Shown here piece by piece: positions 8,969 through 16,611 of a stretch of 64,000 nucleotides of DNA (the stretch's first letter is position 1; each line of letters starts with the position of its first letter). The notes beneath the pieces are model-generated. The model was not told where the DNA came from. It ran no database searches and saw nothing but the letters and a program-made list of their open reading frames with translations. The DNA is from CAVYXZ01 sp965223835 (GTDB lineage: Bacteria > Chloroflexota > Anaerolineae > Aggregatilineales > Phototrophicaceae): the NCBI GenBank assembly GCA_965223835.1, contig CBDCXQ010000001.1, forward strand, positions 2,356,001 to 2,420,000, read 5' to 3'. The position numbers were made by a program, and so were the translations under genes.

Positions 8969-10099
8969 TTGCCAACGATTGCCATTGATTACACACCGGC
9001 TTACGGGCAAGGCGCAGGTATTGGTCGCTATGTTCGCGAACTCACATCGGCTTTGGCTCAACAAGATCATGTTACCAATTATCGCTTGTTTGTGGCGGGC
9101 GCAACATCAAAAACGCTGGTAGAACGACCGGGTGATAATTTTGTCTGGCGCCCTACCCGGCTTAACCCACGCTGGCTAGCACGCATCTGGCATCGGCTCA
9201 AACTACCCTTTCCCGTCGATTATTTCACCGGACCCATTGACCTCTATCACGCCACTGACTTTGTGTTACCCCCTGCTCTGCCCAACACACGCACACTCGT
9301 TCAGGTCCATGATTTATCATTTGTGCGGGTACCCGACGCCGCTGCACCCAATCTAAAAGCTTATTTAGATCGCGTTGTTCCGGCTTCAGTCCGTCGGGCC
9401 GATCATGTGTTGGCCGATTCTCACGCCACCAGACATGATCTGATTGAACTGTACAAATTGCCGCCGGCAAAAGTCACTGTTGTTTATGGGGGTGTAGATG
9501 AACGCTTCCGCCCGATCAACGCAACTACCCAAGCAGAAGTTAGACTCAAGTACAAGCTAGATAACTATCCCTACGTATTTTCAGTGGGCACCGTACAACC
9601 CCGCAAGAACTACGGTCGTTTGATAGAGGCGCTAGCACGGTTACGTGCCAGCGGGAAGGATCTCCATCTCGTTATTGCTGGAGGACCCGGCTGGTTAGAA
9701 GATCCCATTTATCAAACTGTTGAAGCCAACAAAATGCGCCCCTACGTCCATTTCATTGGCTTTGTTGACGATCAGGATTTGCCCGCCCTGTACAGCGCGG
9801 CAACTTGCTTTGCGTTTCCGTCGCTATACGAAGGTTTCGGTTTTCCGGTGCTAGAGGCGATGGCTTGCCAAACGCCGGTGGTTACATCAAACATATCATC
9901 CCTGCCCGAGGTTGCCGGAGATGCTGCCTTGATGGTTGATCCTTATGATGTTGATGCGCTGGCCCATGCGCTGGAACAAAGCGTGAATAACATGGATTTT
10001 CGCAAGACTTCAATTGACAAAGGACTGGAACAAATCAAGCAGTTTACATGGTCAGCCGCTGCCCAGAACTTGCTTCAAGTCTATGAAGCAGTACTATAA
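8969..10099 (+). CDS. Glycosyltransferase family 4 (GT-B fold)
   Basis: I place the start at TTG 8969, giving PTIAIDYTPA at the N terminus as in related glycosyltransferases; a TTG at 8930 would overlap gtrA by 38 bases. The 376-residue protein has the N-terminal acceptor domain with GQGAGIGRYVREL and the C-terminal nucleotide-sugar domain with VFSVGTVQPRKNYGRLIEAL and the E-x7-E motif in YEGFGFPVLEAMA. It is a cytoplasmic or membrane-associated retaining transferase, probably mannosyl- or rhamnosyltransferase-like, but the donor cannot be read from the sequence. It closes the polysaccharide operon. Confidence 0.85.
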   Translation: MPTIAIDYTPAYGQGAGIGRYVRELTSALAQQDHVTNYRLFVAGATSKTLVERPGDNFVWRPTRLNPRWLARIWHRLKLPFPVDYFTGPIDLYHATDFVLPPALPNTRTLVQVHDLSFVRVPDAAAPNLKAYLDRVVPASVRRADHVLADSHATRHDLIELYKLPPAKVTVVYGGVDERFRPINATTQAEVRLKYKLDNYPYVFSVGTVQPRKNYGRLIEALARLRASGKDLHLVIAGGPGWLEDPIYQTVEANKMRPYVHFIGFVDDQDLPALYSAATCFAFPSLYEGFGFPVLEAMACQTPVVTSNISSLPEVAGDAALMVDPYDVDALAHALEQSVNNMDFRKTSIDKGLEQIKQFTWSAAAQNLLQVYEAVL

Positions 10100-10102
10100 T
10101 CA

Positions 10103-10131
10103 TGTTAAAAACGCAAGGAAATTGTTATAAT
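10103..10131 (+). promoter_or_regulatory. Sigma-70-type promoter for the 10171 gene
   Basis: A perfect TATAAT at 10126-10131 lies just after the glycosyltransferase stop; the -35 at 17 bases (TGTTAA) is weak. The predicted transcript start near 10138 excludes the ATG at 10102 and supports ATG 10171. Confidence 0.5.
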
Positions 10132-10170
10132 AGTAGGAACTTTGTAAATGTTGGCAAAGAGGTTGTCATC

Positions 10171-10572
10171 ATGTCGAAGTCCAAAAACACTTTAAATATT
10201 GATCCGTCCCAGCCATTTTTTATATTTGATACCCGCGGCGAATGGCACGCAACCCTACTGGAAAATTGCCTGTGGGATGCGCGTGGCGACTATGTTGGTT
10301 TTGTGCGCCCCCCTCGCTATGATGTTTATTCAATTGATGGTCGTTGGATCGGCAATCTAACACCTGATGGTCGCATTATTCGCAAGCGTATGCTTGACAA
10401 GCAACCGACTTTGAAAATTCGGAAGCTCACACCCGCCCGCCCGCGTAATTTGCCACCACGTGCTCCCTTACCGCCACTCACTGCTGATTTAGGGTATCAT
10501 TATGTTGATGTACTGGAATGGGATCCAGATGCATTAAAAAATACGCTTACCCGCAAATCAGGCTTGACTTAG
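10171..10572 (+). CDS. Conserved-looking protein of unknown function
   Basis: The start at ATG 10171 has the Shine-Dalgarno AAAGAGG at 10156-10162 and lies downstream of a good -10 box; the upstream ATG at 10102 lies before the predicted transcript start. The 133-residue product has no signal peptide or membrane segment. It holds short repeated strand-turn units of the type FDTRGEWHA, WDARGDYVGF, YSIDGRWIGNL and TPDGRIIRKR, which suggests a small beta-meander, followed by a proline- and arginine-rich stretch (PARPRNLPPRAPLPPL) and an acidic tail. I do not recognise a family. It abuts the thioesterase gene without a gap and is probably the first gene of that operon. Confidence 0.6.
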   Translation: MSKSKNTLNIDPSQPFFIFDTRGEWHATLLENCLWDARGDYVGFVRPPRYDVYSIDGRWIGNLTPDGRIIRKRMLDKQPTLKIRKLTPARPRNLPPRAPLPPLTADLGYHYVDVLEWDPDALKNTLTRKSGLT

Positions 10573-11064
10573 ATGTCGCTGGAACCAAAACGAATAAGAG
10601 ATTCTCGCTTTACCCTCAGCGCTTTGATGGGGCCACAGGATGCCAACAGTCACGGCAATGTGCATGGGGGCGTCATTATGAAAATGGTCGATGAAGCTGG
10701 GGCGTTAGTGGCGATGCGGCATGCCCAAACGCCGGTCGTCACGGTTGCGGTAGACTCCATGACTTTTCGAAAACCTATTTACGTCGGCAATCTGGTGATG
10801 TGTAGTGCTGAATTAACCTATGCTGGCCGTACATCTATGGAAGTTCGGGTCCTGGTCTACGCTGAGAACCCGTTGCATGGTGAAAAAACATTAACGAATT
10901 CGGCCTATCTGGTGTATGTCGCACTTACCAAAGATGGGACACCGACCCAGGTTCCACCGCTTCTTTTCGAAACCACTGATGAGCAAACCAGGGCTGGGGA
11001 GGCTCAGGAACGCCAAGCGTATCGCAAACGCCAGCGGGTGTTAGATCAGGCAGAGACATTATGA
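10573..11064 (+). CDS. Acyl-CoA thioesterase (hotdog fold, YciA/BACH type)
   Basis: The 163-residue protein has the signature ANSHGNVHGGVIMKMVDEAG, with the Asn and Asp characteristic of acyl-CoA thioesterases that hydrolyse acyl-CoA to free acid and CoA. The second half of the hotdog (VDSMTFRKPIYVGN, TSMEVRVLVYAEN) is intact. The C-terminal 35 residues are charged, as in YciA relatives that form hexamers. It starts immediately after the preceding stop and its own stop overlaps the next start by ATGA. Cytoplasmic; substrate chain length cannot be predicted. Confidence 0.9.
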   Translation: MSLEPKRIRDSRFTLSALMGPQDANSHGNVHGGVIMKMVDEAGALVAMRHAQTPVVTVAVDSMTFRKPIYVGNLVMCSAELTYAGRTSMEVRVLVYAENPLHGEKTLTNSAYLVYVALTKDGTPTQVPPLLFETTDEQTRAGEAQERQAYRKRQRVLDQAETL

Positions 11065-12239
11065 CCGATATGTTACCCAGCCTCGAAGACGGTCATGAAT
11101 ATTCTGCGCTGCTGCGTATCCTTAATCGTTCTGGTGCCCGCCGCGTATTATCAGAAGATGAAGCTGATCTTGGTTTGGCGGAAATACGTCCCTACCCCTT
11201 TCTGGCGATTGTGGGACAGTTTGAAATGCGGATTGCGCTGATGCTTTCCGTCATCAATCCTGCAATTGGTGGCGTTTTATTAATTGGTCCGCGTGGCACT
11301 GGCAAGACAACCGCCGTTCGCAGCCTCACTAGCATCCTACCTGATATTGAGGTCAGTGACTGTGAAGAAGGCGCATTACCTGATGATTTGACGACCGATG
11401 GTGCACAATTATTGTACCCAGACTGTTATGAGCGCTACCATTCGGGTCATCCGATTTCGCATTATGAAGCAGTCAAACTGGTTGAACTCCCTCTCAATGC
11501 CCGGCTAGATGATGTAGTTGGTGGCATCAATGAACGGATTGCGGTCCAACAAAACCAGGTGCGGGTTGAGCGTGGGATTCTGGCACGGGCTGATAATAAT
11601 CTGCTGTACATTGATGAAGTCAATTTATTGGATGACCAGATTGTGGACGCCATTCTTGACGCCGCGGCGCAAGGATCATACACGGTGCGCCGCGGCGCGA
11701 TGTCCGGTACATACCGTGCTCGGTTTGTGCTAATTGGCTCTATGAATCCCGAAGAAGGTCGCTTACGTCCGCAAATACTGGACCGTTTTGGCCTGCGTGT
11801 TAATGTACGGGGCCTGATGGAAAAAGCAGATCGGCTAGAGATCTACCATCGTAATCGGACCTACCGGCGCAACCCACTCACCTTTGTTCGCCAGTGGGAA
11901 GAAGCAACGACTATTACTCGTGAAGAAATTATTCTGGCACGTGAATTACTCAAAGAAACACATATCGCCAATGATGCTATGGACGTCGGCCTAACGCTCA
12001 TCCACGATTTGGATATAGATTCTCACCGCGCAGAATACACCATGTTTGAAGCGGCGCGTGCTCATGCCGCTGCCGATGGTCGCGATCTCGCAACCGTGCA
12101 GGACATACGCGCTGTTGCGCCAATGGCATTGCGCCAGCGACGCAGTGAATTTATGGTTAACTTTTTTCATAATCAGGCCGAGGAAGATAACCAGATTCGT
12201 TCTCGAATTGATGAACTCTTGACTGGGATCGAAACTTGA
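11061..12239 (+). CDS. Magnesium-chelatase subunit I-like AAA+ ATPase
   Basis: The 392-residue protein matches the ChlI/BchI pattern throughout: Walker A GPRGTGKTTAV, the ChlI-type insert around DVVGGINE and VERGILARADNN, Walker B LLYIDEVNLLDD, sensor region LIGSMNPEEGRLRPQ with ILDRFGL, and the C-terminal helical lid. ChlI ATPases drive metal insertion into protoporphyrin together with subunits D and H, or act with VWA partners in other systems. No D, H or CobN-like subunit is encoded in this window, so the partner is unknown. It overlaps the thioesterase gene upstream and the membrane protein downstream by four bases each. Confidence 0.8.
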   Translation: MTDMLPSLEDGHEYSALLRILNRSGARRVLSEDEADLGLAEIRPYPFLAIVGQFEMRIALMLSVINPAIGGVLLIGPRGTGKTTAVRSLTSILPDIEVSDCEEGALPDDLTTDGAQLLYPDCYERYHSGHPISHYEAVKLVELPLNARLDDVVGGINERIAVQQNQVRVERGILARADNNLLYIDEVNLLDDQIVDAILDAAAQGSYTVRRGAMSGTYRARFVLIGSMNPEEGRLRPQILDRFGLRVNVRGLMEKADRLEIYHRNRTYRRNPLTFVRQWEEATTITREEIILARELLKETHIANDAMDVGLTLIHDLDIDSHRAEYTMFEAARAHAAADGRDLATVQDIRAVAPMALRQRRSEFMVNFFHNQAEEDNQIRSRIDELLTGIET

Positions 12240-12874
12240 AGCAGCGCGACCAGCTTAGTGTCTTATTACTACTGCTATGCTTGTTTGCCTACAGCTTGCC
12301 CTGGGTCATAACGCCCGGTGCTAGTCATACACTGAATGCTTATGACCTCGCCGAGTGGTCTGGCTTAATTCCAGAAGTTCGCGGTAGCTCGATACCGTTG
12401 GTGCCACCACTTTTGTTGCGCTTATTACTATTTTTGATGACACTCTGGTTTGGTCAAATCCCAACCCTACCTTCCGGTTTACGATTAATCATAACGTTGG
12501 GCATTGCCGCAGCGTTGTTACCGCCACCGGAATTCTTTGCCGGAGGCTTCCGCGACCCCAATTTCCGGCAACAATTCACACTTGCTGTTTTGACCACCCT
12601 GGCAAGTAGTTTGATCTACTTGCCGCTGCCTGCACAGTGGCGTGCAGCTTTGCGAAGAATAGCCATCGTTTCGCTCATCTTGATAAGTAGTGCGGGCTGG
12701 GTTATCAATATTCGCCTGTTAAGACAATATCAATCGTCAGTTCAATTTGGTTTTGGGGGAGGCTTATTAATAGGATTAGTCGTTTTGGCTGGTATTTGGG
12801 AATTAAAAACAAACGAGGCAACTCTTAAAGCTGCCTCGCTAAGCATATCATCTTTACTGCCAGGTAAAAACTAA
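12236..12874 (+). CDS. Polytopic membrane protein of unknown function
   Basis: It starts at TTG 12236 within the preceding stop (TTGA overlap). The 212 residues include about five or six hydrophobic helices: LSVLLLLLCLFAYSLPWV, LVPPLLLRLLLFLMTLWF, LRLIITLGIAAALL, FTLAVLTTLASSLIYLPL, ALRRIAIVSLILISSAGWV and FGGGLLIGLVVLAGIW. No charged motif or known family was recognised. Coupling to the ChlI-like ATPase suggests they are expressed together. Its last 40 codons contain the terminator of the convergent acyl carrier protein gene, and the two stop codons overlap. Confidence 0.6.
   Translation: MKQRDQLSVLLLLLCLFAYSLPWVITPGASHTLNAYDLAEWSGLIPEVRGSSIPLVPPLLLRLLLFLMTLWFGQIPTLPSGLRLIITLGIAAALLPPPEFFAGGFRDPNFRQQFTLAVLTTLASSLIYLPLPAQWRAALRRIAIVSLILISSAGWVINIRLLRQYQSSVQFGFGGGLLIGLVVLAGIWELKTNEATLKAASLSISSLLPGKN
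12801..12838 (-). terminator. Terminator of acpP, nested in the opposing gene
   Basis: Read on the minus strand, a 7-bp stem (CGAGGCA/TGCCTCG, plus-strand arms 12814-12820 and 12832-12838) is followed by TTTGTTTTTAATT. It lies 33 bases beyond the acyl carrier protein stop and inside the 3' end of the plus-strand membrane protein gene. On the plus strand no T run follows, so it should act only on the acpP transcript. Confidence 0.7.
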
Positions 12875-13116
12875 GCACCGCCACCCATTTGCTGATCGAT
12901 ATAGGTTACTGCTTCGCCAACCGTTGTGATGGTCTGGGCATCTTCGTCAGTGATTTCACCACCGAACTCTTCTTCAAAAGCCATAATTAACTCGACGAGA
13001 TCAAGCGAATCAGCTTCTAGATCTTCCCGAAAGCGTGCAGCTGGCACAACCCGTTCACCTTCAACACCCAATAATTCGATGACAATACCTTTCACGCGTT
13101 CTTCTGTTGATGCCAT
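12871..13116 (-). CDS. acpP: Acyl carrier protein
   Basis: The 81-residue acidic protein starts at ATG 13116, with Shine-Dalgarno GGAGGAAA at 13121-13128; longer starts would add unrelated residues. The phosphopantetheine attachment Ser lies in EADSLDLVELIMAFEEEFG, the classic DSL motif at the start of helix II. It carries growing acyl chains in fatty-acid synthesis in the cytoplasm. It is transcribed alone, divergent from fni, whereas many bacteria keep it beside fabD/fabG/fabF. The C terminus ends QQMGGGA. Confidence 0.95.
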   Translation of the reverse strand: MASTEERVKGIVIELLGVEGERVVPAARFREDLEADSLDLVELIMAFEEEFGGEITDEDAQTITTVGEAVTYIDQQMGGGA

Positions 13117-13175
13117 ATGATTTCCTCCAATTTTGATGCACGGGGGCAAGTAACAGATTCAACATTATACTGATT

Positions 13176-13204
13176 ATAATACGTCTTACCAGTGCGTGCT
13201 TCAA
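13176..13204 (-). promoter_or_regulatory. Promoter of acpP
   Basis: On the minus strand TTGAAG (plus coordinates 13199-13204) and TATTAT (13176-13181) are 17 bases apart. Its -35 box lies back to back with that of the divergent fni promoter, one base away. Confidence 0.6.
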
Positions 13205-13205
13205 G

Positions 13206-13235
13206 TTGACATAGACCGATTCCATCAGGTAGGAT
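13206..13235 (+). promoter_or_regulatory. Promoter of fni
   Basis: A consensus TTGACA at 13206-13211 is followed after 18 bases by TAGGAT at 13230-13235, 31 bases before the start codon. The -35 boxes of fni and acpP are adjacent, so occupancy of one may affect the other. Confidence 0.55.
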
Positions 13236-13266
13236 TACGGTCGCTAAAACTTAGGAACACCAAAAA

Positions 13267-14307
13267 ATGACCAAAGTGACGGATAACGCGTCAATCGAAA
13301 GTCGCAAAGTCGATCACATTCGAATAAACCTGGAGCAAAATGTGCAGTTTCCTAATCTGACAACTGGATTGGAACGGTATCGATTTTTGCACCAGGCGCT
13401 ACCTGAATTGAATTTGGCAGATGTGGATACCCAGGTTGATTTATTTGGTAAGAAGCTTTCTGCGCCTATCCTGATATCTTCCATGACCGGCGGGACTGAG
13501 ATCGCCCGTCGGATAAATAAAAATCTCGCACAAGCGGCGCAAATCCATCGGATTGCGATGGGTGTTGGTTCGCAAAGAGCGGCGATAGAAGATGAATCGC
13601 TGGCTTATAGCTTACAAGTTCGTGATGTCGCACCAGACATTCTGTTATTCGCTAATATTGGTGCCGTGCAATTAAATTATGGCTACACGGTCGAGCATTG
13701 TCAGCACGCGGTTGATATGATCGGTGCCGATGCACTGATCTTACACTTCAACGTCCTTCAGGAAGCCGTTCAACCCGAAGGTGATACCAACTTTGCCCAT
13801 CTATTGCGCAAAGTCGAAGTGGTTTGTAACGCGCTGCCGGTACCGATCATTGCTAAAGAAGTTGGCTGGGGTTTCTCCGAAACCAATGCCCGTGATCTGG
13901 CAAATGCTGGGGTAGCCGCGATTGACGTGGCTGGTTCAGGTGGCACCTCCTGGAGTGAGGTTGAATATCATCGTGCGCCCACCGAATTTCATGCGCGTGT
14001 TGCCGCCAGTTTTGCGAATTGGGGTATCCCGACCGCCGACAGCATCCAATATGTGGCGAAGGGAGCACCAGGCGTCAAGATTATTGCGAGCGGGGGATTG
14101 CGAGATGGGATCGATATTGCGAAGTCTGTTGCTTTGGGGGCTACGCTGGGTGGTCTGGCAGGCGTTTTTCTGAAAGCCGCTGATCAATCAACTGAGGCCG
14201 TTGACGAACTTATCCGACAACTCACCGCACAAATCCGGATCGCAATGCTGTGCAGCGGTGCCGCGAACATCGCCGCATTGCAGCAAATGCCACTATTGCA
14301 CGAATAG
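13267..14307 (+). CDS. fni: Type 2 isopentenyl-diphosphate delta-isomerase
   Basis: The 346-residue FMN-dependent enzyme interconverts IPP and DMAPP. Diagnostic motifs are present: RKVDHIRI at the N terminus, ISSMTGGT (flavin-binding strand), HFNVLQEAVQPEGD with the His, Asn, Gln and Glu of the active site (usual form HLNPLQE), AKEVGWG, and VAGSGGTSW and ASGGLRDG for the phosphate of FMN. It is unrelated in fold to the Zn/Mg type 1 isomerase. The next gene, ten bases downstream, is a prenyl-diphosphate synthase, so the pair feeds isoprenoid chain synthesis. Confidence 0.95.
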   Translation: MTKVTDNASIESRKVDHIRINLEQNVQFPNLTTGLERYRFLHQALPELNLADVDTQVDLFGKKLSAPILISSMTGGTEIARRINKNLAQAAQIHRIAMGVGSQRAAIEDESLAYSLQVRDVAPDILLFANIGAVQLNYGYTVEHCQHAVDMIGADALILHFNVLQEAVQPEGDTNFAHLLRKVEVVCNALPVPIIAKEVGWGFSETNARDLANAGVAAIDVAGSGGTSWSEVEYHRAPTEFHARVAASFANWGIPTADSIQYVAKGAPGVKIIASGGLRDGIDIAKSVALGATLGGLAGVFLKAADQSTEAVDELIRQLTAQIRIAMLCSGAANIAALQQMPLLHE

Positions 14308-14317
14308 GTAAGCACCC

Positions 14318-15331
14318 TTGTTCAAACAATTCCAACAACGCTACGCTCACGAACTTGATGCTGCAATGCGTAAGGTTGCAGCGACAGTGCCAGACGCCCC
14401 CGATCTTTCAGTTATGATTAACTACCCGATGGGTTGGGTAGATGAACACGGTCAACCCTATGCCGGATCAACCGGGAAACGTATTCGCCCGTTGTTTCTC
14501 CTGCTCTGTAATGAGGCGGCGGGTGGCAAGTGGCAGAACGCGATCTATGCAGCGGCTGCGGTTGAGTTACTTCACAATTTTTCTTTGGTTCATGATGATA
14601 TTCAAGATGACAGCCCGTTGCGACATAATCGTCCAACAGTTTGGAAAATTTGGGGTATTGCCAACGCCATCAACGCTGGTGATCTTTTATTCAGCCTGGC
14701 ATATGTATCATTACAGCAATTAGCAACTACCCAACTCCCGCCCGAGATAATCATTAAGCTATGGGAAATTTTTAATCAAACTAATCTGGAGCTAACGCGC
14801 GGCCAACATCTCGATATGTGGTTCGAACAGCAGTCAGTAGTCGCGATTGACGACTACATTTCAATGATAAAAGGGAAATCGGCGGCGCTGCTGGCAACCT
14901 GTGCCCAAATGGGTTCACTCATCGCCAGCCAGGATACGCTGTTGGCCGAAAAATACGCTGAGTTTGCCCTTAACCTGGGCGTTGCTTTTCAGATTCGTGA
15001 CGATATTCTCGGTATCTGGGGTGATGAATCCTTAACAGGTAAATCTACTGCAACCGACATCCTTTCCAAGAAAAAGTCACTGCCCGTATTATATGGGCTA
15101 GAGCACAGTCCAGACTTGATTGCAATTTATCAACAGAATGAATTGGACGCAACCGATGTCAAACGAGCAATTACTCAATTGGAACGATGTGGTGCACACG
15201 ATTATGCCCGTGAAATCGAGACGACTTACTATAATAAAGCGCTAGCAGTTCTGAGGCTTGCTAAACCGCAAGGACCAGCTGCCGACAATTTACGGCAATT
15301 TGTTGGCATGTTGTTTAATCGTAATTCTTAG
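14318..15331 (+). CDS. Trans-polyprenyl diphosphate synthase
   Basis: The 337-residue protein starts at TTG 14318. It shows the all-helical prenyl synthase motifs: GKRIRPLFLLL, the first Asp-rich motif LVHDDIQDDS, and the second in FQIRDDILGIWGDE followed by GKSTATDIL. It condenses DMAPP or longer allylic diphosphates with IPP; the product length (GGPP or longer for quinones) cannot be read safely. The fni gene just upstream supplies its substrates. Its stop overlaps the stop of the convergent hemW gene. Confidence 0.9.
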   Translation: MFKQFQQRYAHELDAAMRKVAATVPDAPDLSVMINYPMGWVDEHGQPYAGSTGKRIRPLFLLLCNEAAGGKWQNAIYAAAAVELLHNFSLVHDDIQDDSPLRHNRPTVWKIWGIANAINAGDLLFSLAYVSLQQLATTQLPPEIIIKLWEIFNQTNLELTRGQHLDMWFEQQSVVAIDDYISMIKGKSAALLATCAQMGSLIASQDTLLAEKYAEFALNLGVAFQIRDDILGIWGDESLTGKSTATDILSKKKSLPVLYGLEHSPDLIAIYQQNELDATDVKRAITQLERCGAHDYAREIETTYYNKALAVLRLAKPQGPAADNLRQFVGMLFNRNS

Positions 15332-16494
15332 ACCAATTCGCGGAAGACAACATTGCTTAATAACCTACCCTGAGACGTAAGACGCACACATTGAGCATTG
15401 ACCTCAAGCAGACCTTGAGCCGTGAAACGCTCAATAAGCGCCGGATAAAGGTCAACAAGATCAATGTTAAATCGTGCTTTGAATGCCGCTCTTTGAATAC
15501 CTTCTTTTAACAGCCGAAGTCCCATAATCAGGGTTTCAGCAATTTCATCTGGTTGACTGAGAACATGGGCTTCATCAGTTGCTGGTGAACGCGGAAACAC
15601 ATAGTCCATTTTCACATGATCGAACTGCTTAATATATTTTTGCGGAGAACGAAGCGTCCAATAGCGGATGCCGTTGGCAAAACCATGTGCGCCGGGGCCT
15701 AGCCCAATATACGGCAAATTGCGCCAGTATTGTAGATTGTGGCGACAGGCATAACCCGGCTTCGACCAGTTGCTAATCTCATATTGCTCAAAACCGGCGG
15801 TAGCAAGGTGTTCTGAAGCCCAATCATACATATCTGCTGCCAGATCATTGTCAGGTTGTGGCAGCCTGCCTTGCTCTATCCAATCGTAAAATGGTGTATT
15901 TTCTTCGACGCCTAAGGCATAAAGTGATAAATGATCAGGATTCAGAGTAAGAACCTGATTAACTGTTGCCGTCCAACTATCAAACGTCTGATGAGGAAAA
16001 CCATATATCAGATCGATGTTCAAATTATTAAAACCAGCCTGACGAGCTGCGCTGACCGCTACCGAGATCTCGTCGCTATTATGCCGACGTGCAAACAACT
16101 TGAGTTCGTTCTGATGGGTTGATTGTACCCCCAAACTCAGCCGATTTACGCCTGCCGCCCGCAGCCCCAGCAGATATTCAGCATCCAGATCATTCGGGTT
16201 TGCTTCCAGCGAAATCTCGACATCATCTAAAACAGTGAAATTATCGTGGATTGCATCAAGGATTTGTTCGATTTGCACTGGTGTCAATAGACTGGGCGTG
16301 CCACCACCGAAAAAAATTGTATGCACCAACTTGGGATTAGGTGCTTGTTGAGCAACAATTGTAATTTCAGTGATGATTGCCCGGACAAAAGCTGGAATCA
16401 GGCGTTCGAGCTTTGTGTAAGTATTGAATGCGCAATAAGTACATTTAGTCCGACAGAATGGAATATGTAAGTAAACTGCCAACGCATTATGCAT
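15328..16494 (-). CDS. hemW: HemW-like radical SAM protein (heme chaperone family)
   Basis: The 388-residue protein belongs to the oxygen-independent coproporphyrinogen oxidase-like family. The N terminus reads YLHIPFCRTKCTYCAF, with the C-x3-C-x2-C cluster motif for a 4Fe-4S centre that cleaves SAM, and GGGTPSLL follows. The first Cys set lacks the extra Cys of true HemN (Phe instead), and the length near 390 fits HemW, which delivers heme, rather than HemN at about 450. The C-terminal HemN domain is present. The role as heme chaperone is inferred from family features. Confidence 0.85.
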   Translation of the reverse strand: MHNALAVYLHIPFCRTKCTYCAFNTYTKLERLIPAFVRAIITEITIVAQQAPNPKLVHTIFFGGGTPSLLTPVQIEQILDAIHDNFTVLDDVEISLEANPNDLDAEYLLGLRAAGVNRLSLGVQSTHQNELKLFARRHNSDEISVAVSAARQAGFNNLNIDLIYGFPHQTFDSWTATVNQVLTLNPDHLSLYALGVEENTPFYDWIEQGRLPQPDNDLAADMYDWASEHLATAGFEQYEISNWSKPGYACRHNLQYWRNLPYIGLGPGAHGFANGIRYWTLRSPQKYIKQFDHVKMDYVFPRSPATDEAHVLSQPDEIAETLIMGLRLLKEGIQRAAFKARFNIDLVDLYPALIERFTAQGLLEVNAQCVRLTSQGRLLSNVVFRELV

Positions 16495-16518
16495 GATACA
16501 ATCAATGGTAGACGTTAA

Positions 16519-16547
16519 TTGCAGTATTGTTGCAGGTCAAATATAAT
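16519..16547 (+). promoter_or_regulatory. Promoter of the signalling island
   Basis: TTGCAG at 16519-16524 and a perfect TATAAT at 16542-16547 are spaced by 17 bases in the hemW/kinase intergenic region. The start codon follows 65 bases later. This is the most convincing promoter upstream of the seven-gene signalling region. Confidence 0.7.
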
Positions 16548-16611
16548 TATTCAAGACATTGTTCACTCCCAGCGTTTAGAGCAATAGAAATAAGGGTTCA
16601 AAGGCCAGCTT

